From contig NW_014577110.1 in NCBI RefSeq assembly GCF_000485595.1, positions 38,681 through 102,680 of the forward strand: DNA of 64,000 bases, written 5' to 3'. Under the pieces are notes generated by a model. The model was not told the origin of the DNA. It made no database searches and saw only the letters and a list, made by a program, of their open reading frames with translations. Shown here one piece after another: positions 49,453 through 60,612 of the stretch; the stretch's first letter is position 1, and each line of letters opens with the position of its first letter. Source of the DNA: Priapulus caudatus (Eukaryota; Priapulida; Priapulimorpha; Priapulimorphida; Priapulidae). The translations under genes were made by a program, and so were the position numbers.

Positions 49453-50138
49453 GCTAGTGCTATAACTGCCCACGCATGCCACTCGGGACACCTGTCAGGG
49501 AAGAGCAGCTCAGGCAGGTATGCGAGGAGCCGGCAAGCATCGCACGCGCATAGACACCACTCATCCCCGCGCTGTAGCGGCCGCCGCCTCCCCGCGCAGG
49601 CGACAATGCCCGCCATTCAGCGGCGAACAAAACTGACCGTGCAGGTTCAGCGATGGGGCAGGGATTTTCTCCCCCAATTTGGTTCAAGGTCAGACAGGTT
49701 TTCTCTCTTCTCGGCGAGCGTTTTGCGCGCGTTTGTTGCCGATTAACGGCTAAAGTTCGCCCGGCGACGGTATACTCTGAATCTCCGATACTCGTATCTA
49801 TATAGAGGAAGCGCGTACAGCACGGCGGGGATCAGTGACTGATGCTCAGCTCTGTGGAAGCGCGTGCAAAAATCGACCGGCCAAATGTATTTTTGCGTGG
49901 TGTGTTGACTGATTGTCTACGCAGATGGATGAGGAATTTCCTCCTCTTTTAAAATGGCACATGATGCGCCGCGAGAGAGTACATGTAGAATATAGCATGC
50001 TGCTGCCGAGCAGGGGCTTCCGTGAGCAGGGGCTTCAGTTAAAGCTGTTGTCTGTAGCGGTGTGACAGTGAGTCATCCGCACGTGCAATCGCAGGCGCAG
50101 CTGTGTCTGACGTGAAGCCTACGCGCTAATTAGAACGA

Positions 50139-51069
50139 GAAATGGGAGGGAGGGAAGAAGAGAGAGAGAGAGAGAGAGGGCGGGCAGAGAAGAGAGAAGA
50201 GAGAGAGAGAGAGAAGGGGGAGAGAGAGACAAAGAGAGAAGAAGAGAGAAAGAGAGAGAGGAGAGGAGAGAGAGAGGAGAGAAGAAGGAGAGAAGAGCGA
50301 GAGCCGAGAGAGAGTGAGAGAAGACGGCAGGGGGAAGAGCACGAGCTCGAAAAAACCGTGGAGAATGGATGGAGGGGAGATTTAGAAAAGGGGCGATGAA
50401 GGAATTGGAGCGAGCGCGCGGGCGGGAGGAGAGAGAGAAGGGCCGTATGCTCTCGCTGCTGCCTCGTCTCGTTTCTCTGCCGTCATCTCTCTCTCGTCCT
50501 CTCCCCTCTCTCTCTCTCTCCTCTCTCTCTTTTCTCTCCTTGCTTCATATCTAATATCTATAATATATATAATATATATATATATCTATATATTTTTATA
50601 TATATATATACAGTAATATAATATATAATATATATGGGAGGGTAGAGGGAGGAAGAGAGAAACAGAGAGAGAAGAAGAAAAAACGAGAGAGAGAAGAGAG
50701 AAGAGTAGAGAGAGAGAGGAGAGGAGAGAGAGAAGAGTTTAGAGAGAGAGAGAAGCGAGAGAGAGGGCGATGAGCGAGAGCGAGAGCGGAGAGCGGCGAA
50801 GCGGAGAGGCGAGAGCTGAGAGCCGAGAGCCGAGAAGGCGAGAAGCGAAGAGCGAGAGCCGAGGAAGCGGAGAGCGAGAGGCGAGAATCGGGCGGAGAGC
50901 GGAGAGCGGAGACGAGAGCGAGAAGCGAGAGCGAGAGCGGAAGCGAGAGCCGAGAAAGCCTGGAGAGCGAGAGCGAGAGCGAGAGCGAGAGCGAGAGCGA
51001 GAGCGAGAGCGAAGAGAAGAAATGATTGGGAAGAGGAGAGATGGAGCAGAAAGAGGGGGGAGGAGTTGA
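50139..51069. repeat. Homopurine (GA)n / (GAGC)n tract
   Basis: Nearly 1 kb of GA-, GAGC- and GAAG-rich sequence on the plus strand, interrupted by a CT-rich stretch at 50460-50540 and an AT-rich (TA)n stretch at about 50545-50635. Apparent Ser/Leu- or Arg/Glu-rich reading frames are compositional. The homopurine strand could form triplex structures and is hard to assemble. Confidence 0.9.
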
Positions 51070-51092
51070 TGCCTTTGTTCTTTGTAATCGCA

Positions 51093-51343
51093 NNNNNNNN
51101 NNNNNNNNNNNNNNNNNNNNNNNNNNNNNNNNNNNNNNNNNNNNNNNNNNNNNNNNNNNNNNNNNNNNNNNNNNNNNNNNNNNNNNNNNNNNNNNNNNNN
51201 NNNNNNNNNNNNNNNNNNNNNNNNNNNNNNNNNNNNNNNNNNNNNNNNNNNNNNNNNNNNNNNNNNNNNNNNNNNNNNNNNNNNNNNNNNNNNNNNNNNN
51301 NNNNNNNNNNNNNNNNNNNNNNNNNNNNNNNNNNNNNNNNNNN
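51093..51343. other. Assembly gap (251 N) with duplicated flanks
   Basis: The 80 bp before the gap (about 51014-51092) and the sequence at 51395-51467 after it are the same stretch. Both run from ATGATTGG through GGAGAGATGGAGC and GTTGATG to TTGTTCTTTGTAATCGCA. The left version has extra bases. The contig ends overlap, so the gap as drawn is probably false. Confidence 0.85.
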
Positions 51344-51392
<49 letters not shown>

Positions 51393-51828
51393 AGATAGAA
51401 TGATTGGAAGAGGAGAGATGGAGCGAGAGAGGGGGAGAGTTGATGCTTTGTTCTTTGTAATCGCAAAACGCGTGAATACATCATTGCTACGTGACTCACG
51501 TTCCATCGAAAAATCAATGAAGAAAATCTTGAGATAATTGAAAAATTGAAAATAACGCCTGTCATCACCGATCACTGGGTTTAAGTTGGTTTAGGTGCAT
51601 GGTTGCTTAGCTTCCTTCCTGTGTTGTTCGTGGGAAGTGGACAGCGAGAGCTGCAGGCACTCTGGAGAGGAGGCGACCCGTTTCCGCATGTTAGCTGTCG
51701 CAGTGTCGCCCGTCACGGCACCTCGTTAATTAATGTGCCACGAAACAAAATGTCGCAACCGGAGGCGGACACGCGCGTAGGATGTAGTAGTAACAACATG
51801 TACATTTAGCGGTTTGCCACGAGACGTG

Positions 51829-52931
51829 TTATGCTACTATTCCACACAGACCACGAATCCTACGAATCGCCACGAATTGGTAAATTTTAGGATTCGTGAG
51901 GATTCGTGGAATTTTGCAAATTTCTTGTCCAAATCGTGACGCTCTACGATTCTGTTACGATGCAGGTACGATAGAGTTACGATACAGGTACGATAGATTA
52001 AGAATATTCGTGGGATTCGGCTCGAATCGCTCAAATATTGTCAAGAATTCACTACGATTTACAAGAATCGATTACGAATACTGCACGAACGTTAGGAGTC
52101 AGTTACGAATCAGTTAAGAATATGCCAAATGCATCTACGAATCAGGTACGATTAAAATTGAATTCGTGACTATTCTTGACAATTCGTGGGATTTTCCCTC
52201 AAGATAGGTATAGCCCTCACCCCTGCTTGAAATTTTGGACCTTTGGGCGTGTGATCAAGGCATCGGTTCCAAAATGGATGTTAAACGTAGAGCAGCTGTG
52301 GTACTGGCCCTGGAACTGGAGTATCAACACCAGCTGCTGAAAGCTAGAAGAAGATTGCTTCGGAGAAGAAGGAGAAGAGCCCCCAGGTGGTGGGTTAGAC
52401 CGTGGCTGACACCAGCTAGAAGGCTAGAATATGGTCACTACAACAGACTGATACAGGAGCTGAGGGTGGAAGATGAGAATGCCTTTGCCAACTATGTAAG
52501 AATGCCACCCACATGTTTGATGAGATACTCAACAGGATTAGCCCAGTCATCCAGAGGAGGGACACTCCTGAATGAGTTATTTTATGAATGCCTACGAATG
52601 CCTACGAATCTATTACGATCTATTACGATCTATTACGATCTATTACGATCTATTACGAATCAGTTACGATGCCTAAGAATGCACTACGAATTTGTTACGA
52701 ATTAACTACGATTTTTTGGAATCGAGACTTCGTGGCCAAAATTTTGAACAGCTCAAAACCTTTGCCACGAATTCCCGATCGCTCTAGAATTGAAAGAACT
52801 GACTACGAATAAATACGAATCAGTTAAGAACCTCACGAACTGATTACGATTCAACTACGAATCTTAAAATTTATCAATTCGTAGCGATTCGTGGGATTCG
52901 TGGTCTGTGTCACTGTGGAATAGAGGCATTA
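51829..52931. mobile_element. PIF/Harbinger-type element of 1.1 kb with TTA target duplication
   Basis: The ends are inverted: TGCTACTATTCCACA at 51832 and, reverse complemented from 52928, TGCCTCTATTCCACA. Both arms continue with ACAGACCACGAATCC-type sequence into GCCACGAATTG / GCTACGAATTG and AAATTTTA. TTA is present on both sides (51829-51831, 52929-52931), the target expected for PIF/Harbinger. The interior is dominated by TACGAATC, TTACGAT and related 7-10 bp units, including five tandem copies of CTATTACGAT near 52610-52660. It also contains a transposase fragment at 52274-52570. It is too short to encode its own nuclease. Confidence 0.8.
52274..52570 (+). pseudogene. N-terminal fragment of a Harbinger (HARBI1-like) transposase
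   Basis: From ATG 52274 the frame reads MDVKRRAAVVLALELEYQHQ, then an Arg-rich stretch (RRLLRRRRRRAPRWWVRPWL). It continues with YGHYNRLIQELRVEDENAF and YVRMPP. This is the typical N-terminus of Harbinger nucleases, where a basic stretch is followed by the W-V-R-P-W/Y-L, R.E/Y-G.Y..L..ELR.ED...F..F.RM block. Around 52512 the frame slips by one base: the other frame gives FDEILNRISPVIQRRDT, the expected continuation. After that the sequence runs directly into TACGAAT repeats, and the DDE catalytic domain is absent. It is a dead fragment trapped in the element at 51832-52928. Confidence 0.7.
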
Positions 52932-54984
52932 GACGTACGTGTTATTACGTTTATATATTACGTGATAGACATACCAGTTATTTTGCGATCTAACAAAACG
53001 ACAACAGAGGATGCATCGTTTTCCGATTTTGTCTTGCGCGACGTTGAGCGGGGAAGTATTGTATCGTCACATGAAAACACAAGTTAGTGTATAGGAGTTG
53101 GCAGAGGTGAGCAATACTCGGTTATATAGTTCTAGAACTATAGCCCTTCGCTCTGCCACAGGCCCTCGTAGGCTTCGCAGTACACTCCACGCAGTGCCAT
53201 GACTTGCCGCAGTGTGATATAACGGCAAATCGTCACACTGCGTGGGGGGTGACGTACGGTTCGTCGGCAGCTGCCGGCGCAGCAGCAGCTAGCTGTTGGC
53301 TCGAGTAATTACCAGACACGCGATCGCGGGTTGAAAAACCCTTGTTCGTGGGTTTTGTTTGCGGCGCATTCTCGCAGGTAACATTTAACCGGTAGGTAAA
53401 AACACAGCTGTAGTCGGAATCAGTCCACTGATCGGCGGTGTCCCGGCAGCGAATTTTGTTTTCCTACACGCTATATCATACGTACGTATACTATTCGTAC
53501 TCTTACTATAGTATAGCTCTTCGCTCCGTCGCAGGAGGATAGATAGATATACGGTACTCGTTGACGCTAGACTGAGCAAAAAGTAAAACCTTTGTTCTTA
53601 AACGACACTTATGTGATGTCTATAATAATATATATATATAGATGTATAATAGGTGAAGGAGAGTAGAGAAACATTAAGACTTTGGTAGTAAATATATTTC
53701 GTATTTATTTAGCATTATATCTTATTGAAAGTGCCTGTGGACCTGGGCATGGTTGTCTAGGCTGTATTTAGTATGTGTGTTGTAAATATATTTGCATGTG
53801 CCGAGTACTAATAAAGTCCTAGTTCAACAACGAATCTGCGACGCTGCATCTGATATGAAGACTACATCTACCATGTACAATCTCGTTCATCTCTCATCTC
53901 TACGCTGTCGATTTTACAAGGTCCTACACCAGCGATCCTCAACCTTTTTGCACTACAATACAGATGCAGCGGCGAACAGCGCTAAAAATACCGTTTACCA
54001 CAGAACGTTTACAGAACTCGCATTGGAATAGTAGTTGTAACGTATGTGCGCATCCTGTTGCAACGCGCTAGCGGCTATAGTGTGTTACGCTGGCCAGCTG
54101 TCGCTGTACTCATTGGCGAAGCGCCGTTGAATTAACAGTCTAGTCGCCGATAAAATTATCATTTTTAAATTAAAACATCCCGGCGGCACATCATCAGTCG
54201 TAACGTTACGTGACCGTGAATTCAAATTAATGTAACAGTCGATTTTTTTATTGTACTGCACCTAGGTTGTAGCGCGCAATCAGGTTTTGAATTTTTTATG
54301 AGGAGAGCGTAAGGTTTTTTTCTAACAGAGCGCACATGCTGCTGGTGATGCTTCTGCTGCTGCTGTTGCCGTTGCTGCTGCTCGATGCCAAGATTCGATG
54401 AGCTGTGTGATTAATGTAATCGTCGTTTATGCTTTCGTAGTGATGCGTATGTGTGAAGCAAGGAATTAGGCGGCTATACTTCGAGATGTACTATAGTAGA
54501 GTGTCCGATGTAGTCGAGATGTACTGTAATAGGCGTGCTATCGACGCCTATCGTATATGATACGCATTACCCTAGTTATCTCGAAGTAAAGAGAATGTAG
54601 GTTATGTATACGTATTAATGTCTCCTCGAAGCAGTAAACCCATTGTTGAAACTAGGCTGTAGGCATACTATGCTGTAGCAGAAAAGCACAAGCTAGGCTT
54701 GATTTTTATCGATGGGAAAACTATGATAATTACAAGTATTGAGCTAATTTACTGGATTTAATTTAAGAACCCTGGCTGCATTCTAAGCGTCTACGAATTC
54801 ACTACGCCTTCAAATGTATGCGCCTGTAGTTAACAGTTTTCAAGAGGTCAGTTGCTAAGTAAATATAGGTTGTGATGGAACCTGCCCTTTAGATAAACAC
54901 GGCCACATGTGTAATACCCAGTCTTGAGGGCTATGTCGATATGGTGCCATAATGTTGGCATTGGTAGTTCTTGCTACTAGGTTA
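52932..54984. other. Gene-free stretch
   Basis: No exon is recognised. A single CTATAGCCCTTCGCTCTGCC arm lies at about 53130-53155 and a weaker one near 53513. (TA)n occurs at 53625-53640 and a GCTGCT run near 54350-54380. Confidence 0.5.
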
Positions 54985-55084
54985 ATCTCTCCTTCTCTAT
55001 TCGTCTCCTTTTTATCCTCCTCCCCCCTCTCTGTCCCCGTTACTCTACTCTCCTAGCTCTCTCTCTCTCTCTCTTTCTCTCTCA

Positions 55085-55161
<77 letters not shown>

Positions 55162-55290
55162 TGTCTCTCTCTCTCTATCACTCTCTCTCTCTTTCTCTCA
55201 CTCACTCACCCACTCACTCACTCACTCAACCTTCTACCCACTTATCCACCCACCCCACTCGCTCACTTACTCACTCTAGCTCTCATATAT
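54985..55290. repeat. (CT)n and CTCA tract
   Basis: About 300 bp of pyrimidine-rich sequence dominated by CT dinucleotides (55055-55200), passing into CACTCACT units. Confidence 0.9.
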
Positions 55291-55467
55291 GGCTTCAGCT
55301 GGTACGCGTGCAAAATGTGTTTGCCAGATTTTTGTCAGGGAAAAACCAGCTGAAATCTTGCGAGATTGCTCTTAACCAGAGCTGTAAATAGATGCGAACT
55401 AATTACGTGAATCATCCGAATACGCTGAATCGGGTGATGAGTTGAACACTTCATGTATGATCTTATG

Positions 55468-55560
55468 ATCTTATCAAGAGCTAATAATTATTATAGCATT
55501 ATTATTATTATTATTATAGCCAATAATTATTATATAATTATTATTAGCTCTTGATCTTAT
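55468..55560. mobile_element. Snapback element of 79 bp with 7-bp direct repeats
   Basis: The element 55475-55553 begins CAAGAGCTAATAATTATTAT and ends with the inverse, ATTATTAGCTCTTG. It is flanked by exact ATCTTAT at 55468-55474 and 55554-55560. The interior is (ATT)n. It shows the same architecture as the elements at 31156, 59606 and 62491. Confidence 0.7.
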
Positions 55561-56196
55561 GTGTAGAAGGGAAAAGTCTGGGCGCGTCAGCAAGATTTGC
55601 AGACGTACAGACTATATTGCTGCCACGTACAATTTATCAGCGTTCGTGTCTCGGTAGAGAGTTGTTTTAGTCCACTAATTGACAGTACTTAGGGCCTGTG
55701 GTCTGGCCATAGCGAATGGAGTAAATTCAGAGGACATGTGATACCTAGCAGGATTAGTACGTCGTACCACGCAGCAGTACACGCAGCAAGTGCGTGCCAC
55801 GGTTTTACACCACGCAGCTCGCATACATGTGCGTTCTAATGAGAATGCAGATCTATATATGCAGTGGAATATTGCGTTTGCAAGTGTTGCAGCGTTGAGG
55901 GGATACGTATTGAAAAGACACTGCGGTTACACGGCAGCTAGAGTATCAGGCTTGTGTCGTGGACTGCTAATCGTGCGTGTGCCATACATACGTAGTACTA
56001 GCCACAAAAATATTCTTACATTGGGTAGGATTTCGTCGCCGTGGTGCATATTGGTAGGTGTCGAACATAGCGTGACTTGTAGGACGAAGTATCTCTTGAG
56101 CAAAATCTCCTCTAAGTTGCGAAATTGCTAATCATGCATTCTAGATGAAAACATTTCATAAAAAACGCTGCATGAAAACGTTTGAGTTCGTCGAAC

Positions 56197-56292
56197 GTCG
56201 CATCTTGGTCGTAAGGTATAAAGTCGCATCTTGGTCGCAAAGTCTAAAGGTCACCTTGGTCGCAAGGTCTAAAGTCGCACCTTGGTGTATAG
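56197..56292 (+). repeat. Tandem repeat, about 26-bp unit, 3.5 copies
   Basis: A unit like GTCGCATCTTGGTCGCAAGG plus TCTAAA is repeated with small differences. Reading frames across it show no family features. Confidence 0.8.
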
Positions 56293-56905
56293 GCCGAGCG
56301 GGCGAACGCGGGATGGCCCGTGGTGCTCGTAAACAGAGTAGAAAAAGCTCTACTACCGACCACATTAAAAAAAGATAAAGTATTGGCGATGTAACGTATA
56401 TATGTCGCGCTTCACGCCAATCACCACCATCATGTCTAGATCGACAGACGAGGCCTTGTATTACTGCAGTACGTTTCCTTCGTCTACCGGTTAAGGGAAT
56501 GCAGGGATTTACCCTTCCCCCCCCCGCCCAAAAAAATGTAAGGAAAGGCGATGATCCATGTGCGTCACATGTGGCAGTGCATTCTTTTCTGCAACGAGCA
56601 TGAGAAAATGCTAGTTCTAGTAGAATTTGTCTCACAGCGTTATTTGGCCAACTGATTAGAGCTGGCTACAATTCGGGAAAACTACAAAACAGGACGGCAC
56701 CTGGTCAAACATTGCTTAGCGGTGAATCAGTACGTGTGACGCTGCATGGTAGGAATTCTGGGTTGTGTTGATGAGAAAACCCCGGCATTGTACTCCTGTA
56801 GGGAATACTTTACGTATAGTATTCTAACTGTAAACAATTAAACATATTCAGCGGGCGATTGAAACAGCAACAGAGAAACTTGTCAGGCCACAATTTAAAA
56901 AAAAC

Positions 56906-57184
56906 TTTGTTTCCCCTCACCCGACCCAGGCTGAAAGGTTTGGGTAGGTAGGTAGGCTTTCTTTTTTAATGGGTCTTTTTACAAATTCAGCATGGTGTCT
57001 ACATGCTCGGGTGTGCGTGTGTGGAGATACCTTTTATGTTGAATGTTTGTTTTGCTTGGTACATATAATGTATTGCCTACAGATTTATATAATGTACAGT
57101 GATATAGTTTGTAAAAAAAAGATTAATAAATTTGTTTGAGTCGGCCCGTTTTTGGCGGGGCCGGTCGGGTGAGGGCAAACAAAC
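56906..57184. mobile_element. Non-autonomous inverted-repeat element of about 280 bp
   Basis: TTTGTTTCCCCTCACCCGAC on the left and the inverse of GTCGGGTGAGGGCAAACAAA on the right form 20-22 bp inverted ends with one mismatch. I see no clear target duplication and no coding sequence. It resembles a MITE. Confidence 0.6.
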
Positions 57185-59579
57185 AGTATCTTTATTATGG
57201 CCCCATACAATATTTTTGGCGATCAATCATCAGTCAAATTATCGTCAGTGGAATTCAAAACCACGTTATGAAGTTATAAAACATTACTGTAAGCCAGCTA
57301 AGATTACACGCGGGATAGGCAGGTTCATCCAGCGTGTAAAGCTATCTGACCTTTGGATAGAAGAAGAAGTATGAAAGTGATACGGCAGATAAGAAGGCTT
57401 ACCCCTCGTATAAGACTTACTCGACTTGAACAACCGCGTAGTGTAATTTAGCAAGAGCGATCAATGATTCATTGATGTTTAGTTTTTTTTTCTATACAAG
57501 AAGTATAATTTATTAAGTAATGAACAAATTCATTAATAAATTCAAGCGAGGCTAGCTCGCGTGTATGAGAGGACCTATGTTTTGTGCAGCAGCAACGAGG
57601 CAGGAGCAATCCGTACACACATGTCACTGCATAATTTACTGTCCTGGCCTACTCGAACTTCCTTGAGCCTGATATTCTTCACCGACCGTAGCCCCCAGGC
57701 GCTATACACCTGTCATCGGCGGTGGACATGTTTCGATTGCCTGACCGACCACCTTGCGATCGGCGGTCCATTCTCAAGGGCTCTCCTTTGCAGCATTGTT
57801 GTAGCTGTCTATTTCGTGCGATAGCCTAAGGTCTTTCTTCTTTAGATGACCAGTCCGGTCCGGTTAGATAGAAGCAGATAGTAGGTATGTGTGCGGGTGC
57901 ATGTGCGTGTACGTATACGTGCGTGTAGGCCTATACTGCTCCCCGCTGTCCCTGACCCTGCGCATGCAAATACTTTGGAGTTGACAACTGTAGATGTTCG
58001 GCTTCCATTATTAGCAGTCATGGTCAGGCATGATAGAGTCTATGCCGCTGTCTATGAGATCATACAACGTAAAGAAGATTCTCAATACTATACAGAATGT
58101 AATATATTTTCTTTAGTGTAAATCCATATCTATGGTAACTGTGTGTAAGTGTAAGAGTACGGACCACTGACTTAGGTGCTGGGTTAGGCGGCTTACATAT
58201 TGGACTTAGTAATATATTATATTACAATTATATAATAATTATAATAATATTGCTTCTGTGCGAACTTATTGAGTTATAACAAGATCCAGTGTCTGAAGGC
58301 CAGTCCTACTGATATACTCTCTATTTACACTATGTGTACGTGTGGGCGTTTGCGTGTGTGTGAATTATTATGATGGTAGCCTACAACATAATAGTTATAT
58401 TGTATATTGTATTATATTAACGGTTATATTGTAAACGTAATAGGTTGTTTATTTGTGATCGCATCCATGTCTTAGCTGCGTGTCCCTGTTTCAATGCAGT
58501 AGGAACTGGCATGCCCCGTCATCTTCATCTAGGTATATAGGTGTTTTCCTATCTATAATGTAAAGGTCGCGAAACCATGAGCCGCTATACAGTTACAGCG
58601 GCGATATCTCGCGTACAGTTTTTTCACGACTGCTTACAGTGCTTAGAGAAAGTCATGTGTTGGCTAGCATGTTGTTTATACGAATGTACGGTTGCGCACT
58701 GCAACCGCGTTGCCAGACTTAGGCCAAGCAGAGTCGTCTCAAAATAAAGTGCATTTGCTAGTGGATTTAACGTGGCTGCTTACACATCATTCAAATTGAA
58801 TAGTTTAATCTCTATTATGAATTTTCTGTTCGTCTTTATAGTGTCTCATAGTCAGAGATCTGCGTTCAGTTCAAATTCAAAGTATTACAAATATATTGAA
58901 GATAAGAAATGAATCTACCTCAGTTAACCAAATATAATTGTAAAAGAAATCCGCGGGGCATGTTTATCTTCTTCTTGCATGCCTTTCCCTTATGCCTCTA
59001 TGTTCTCTCGCACGCGCGCATTCCATCACGTCTGAGGTTACAGCTTGTGAAAACACTGAAGTTGACTGTACACATCTCATCTGTCCTTTCTATCAAATTT
59101 CTCGAAGTAGAATAGCTTATGAATTATGGTTATTAACGTGGTGCCAGCTTTTAATGCACGCAACGCGTTATCAACCGACGATTCGTAGAACGTAGTGGCA
59201 ACACAGAGTTCTTGGAACCTGTGATCACCGGTGATAACCAGCGATAACCGCCCACTCGTGGAACGTGGCGGCAACAGGGTTCGAGAACACGTATATATGT
59301 GTATGTTTGTTGTTTTATCCATTTATTAATTTATTTGTTTCATTTTAATGACGCTTCATTGGTAAAAATGAGAACATGATCTTGGAAGCTCGTCATCGTC
59401 AGAGCAGTAAAAGTCGTCTGAAACGCTGTGGTATCTTAACACGTCTAGCTCCGTATTTTATGTCGAGATTTCACCCTCGTTTTGCGCAATCGTCGGAATA
59501 TGTGAACGATAGCGTTTAATGTAGGTGACAGCGGTTGTTCAGCTGCATTCAATGGTGTGATGCATGTAAATGCGTCCAC
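57185..59579. other. Gene-free stretch
   Basis: AT-rich DNA with an ATTATA-type run at 58205-58255. Short reading frames (for example 57561-57824 and 57891-58121) show no recognisable domain. Confidence 0.5.
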
Positions 59580-59598
59580 AACTCATATATCGTATATC

Positions 59599-59694
59599 AT
59601 ATCATCAGGAGTGAAAGATAATAGATGATGATTATTATTATTATCGTTATTATTATTTTTATTATTATATATTATTATTCACTCCTGATATCAT
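59599..59694. mobile_element. Snapback element of 82 bp with 7-bp direct repeats
   Basis: The element 59606-59687 begins CAGGAGTGAAAGATAAT and ends ATTATTCACTCCTG around a (ATT)n interior. ATATCAT flanks it exactly at 59599-59605 and 59688-59694. The flanks themselves are also inverted further out, so the total palindrome is about 130 bp. Confidence 0.75.
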
Positions 59695-59740
59695 ATATCA
59701 GATATAAGTTGTGATATGAACAAGAGCCAGACTACAATAA

Positions 59741-59812
59741 CTCACAGCCAGGGGTGAATAATGACAAATGATAAATGACAAATTTGTCACATTATTCATC
59801 CCTGCTCACAAC
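59741..59812. mobile_element. 56-bp palindromic element with 8-bp target duplication (hAT-like)
   Basis: CAGGGGTGAATAATGACA at 59749 pairs with TGTCACATTATTCATCCCTG ending at 59804. The flanks CTCACAGC (59741-59748) and CTCACAAC (59805-59812) form an 8-bp repeat with one mismatch, as expected for hAT elements. It lies only 61 bp from the snapback element at 59606-59687. Confidence 0.65.
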
Positions 59813-60554
59813 GCGGCGCGCTCACCGCGTTTTTCGTGACCGCCGAGGGGAGCCACTCAATAAAATAATAGAGTATTGTTTTGGCGAGTAGAATCATGCG
59901 GCTTTTACGCGAGCTCCAGTTGTCGCGTTATTATTGCATTACACCCCCCACCCCCCAGTCATGCTCCTTGAGTCGCAATTGTTCGCGTTATTGCTAGGGT
60001 CGATGCGTGACATTGCTACATGCCATGCGGCCGTAATTCACTGTCACTGTGTTTAGCAGCGAAATTCCGACACAGTCGACGGAGAACGTGGGCAGGAGGA
60101 GAATGCTGGCTGACCTGTCTGGAGGTTAGCGACACTGGGTGCGTGCGTATAGAAGCGGAGGTGGCTGAGTTTACATCTAACAAACAATTAATCGGGAACG
60201 ATAGCGTGTTTGCCTTTGGCGCTGCATTAAAGATTCTTCTACGGGATAAGTAGCTAGCTACCAATAGCTTTCACGATTCCTATCGTTAGGGCTGTGCATG
60301 TATTATGGGGGCTGAAAGAGTTAGAACTTAGAGAGTTAGTTCGTGCCTTCAGTCGTCGTGTTCGCCCCGTATCCGTAGATTACGCTTGCCGATAGGTTAC
60401 TGGTTTAAGCAACGTATAGCAGCAGCTGTGAGGCAGCAACAAATGAGAGCAAACTTCTGCGTTCGGGCGCCCACGCTAACCAAAAATAGTTCAGTTATTA
60501 TTATTTTCTCGTGAAACACAAACAATGACATCGGGTCGGTCGGTCGAACGCAGT

Positions 60555-60612
60555 GCTGACACACACGCACGCACACACGCACGCACACACGCACACACAC
60601 GCGCGCGCGCGT
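60555..60612. repeat. (ACGC/ACAC)n microsatellite
   Basis: Alternating purine-pyrimidine ACACGCACGCACAC-type sequence ending in CGCGCGCGCG. Confidence 0.9.

Noticed and set aside
50558-51575. Long Ser/Leu and Arg/Glu reading frames spanning N
   Set aside because: They are low-complexity GA/CT sequence and cross an assembly gap.
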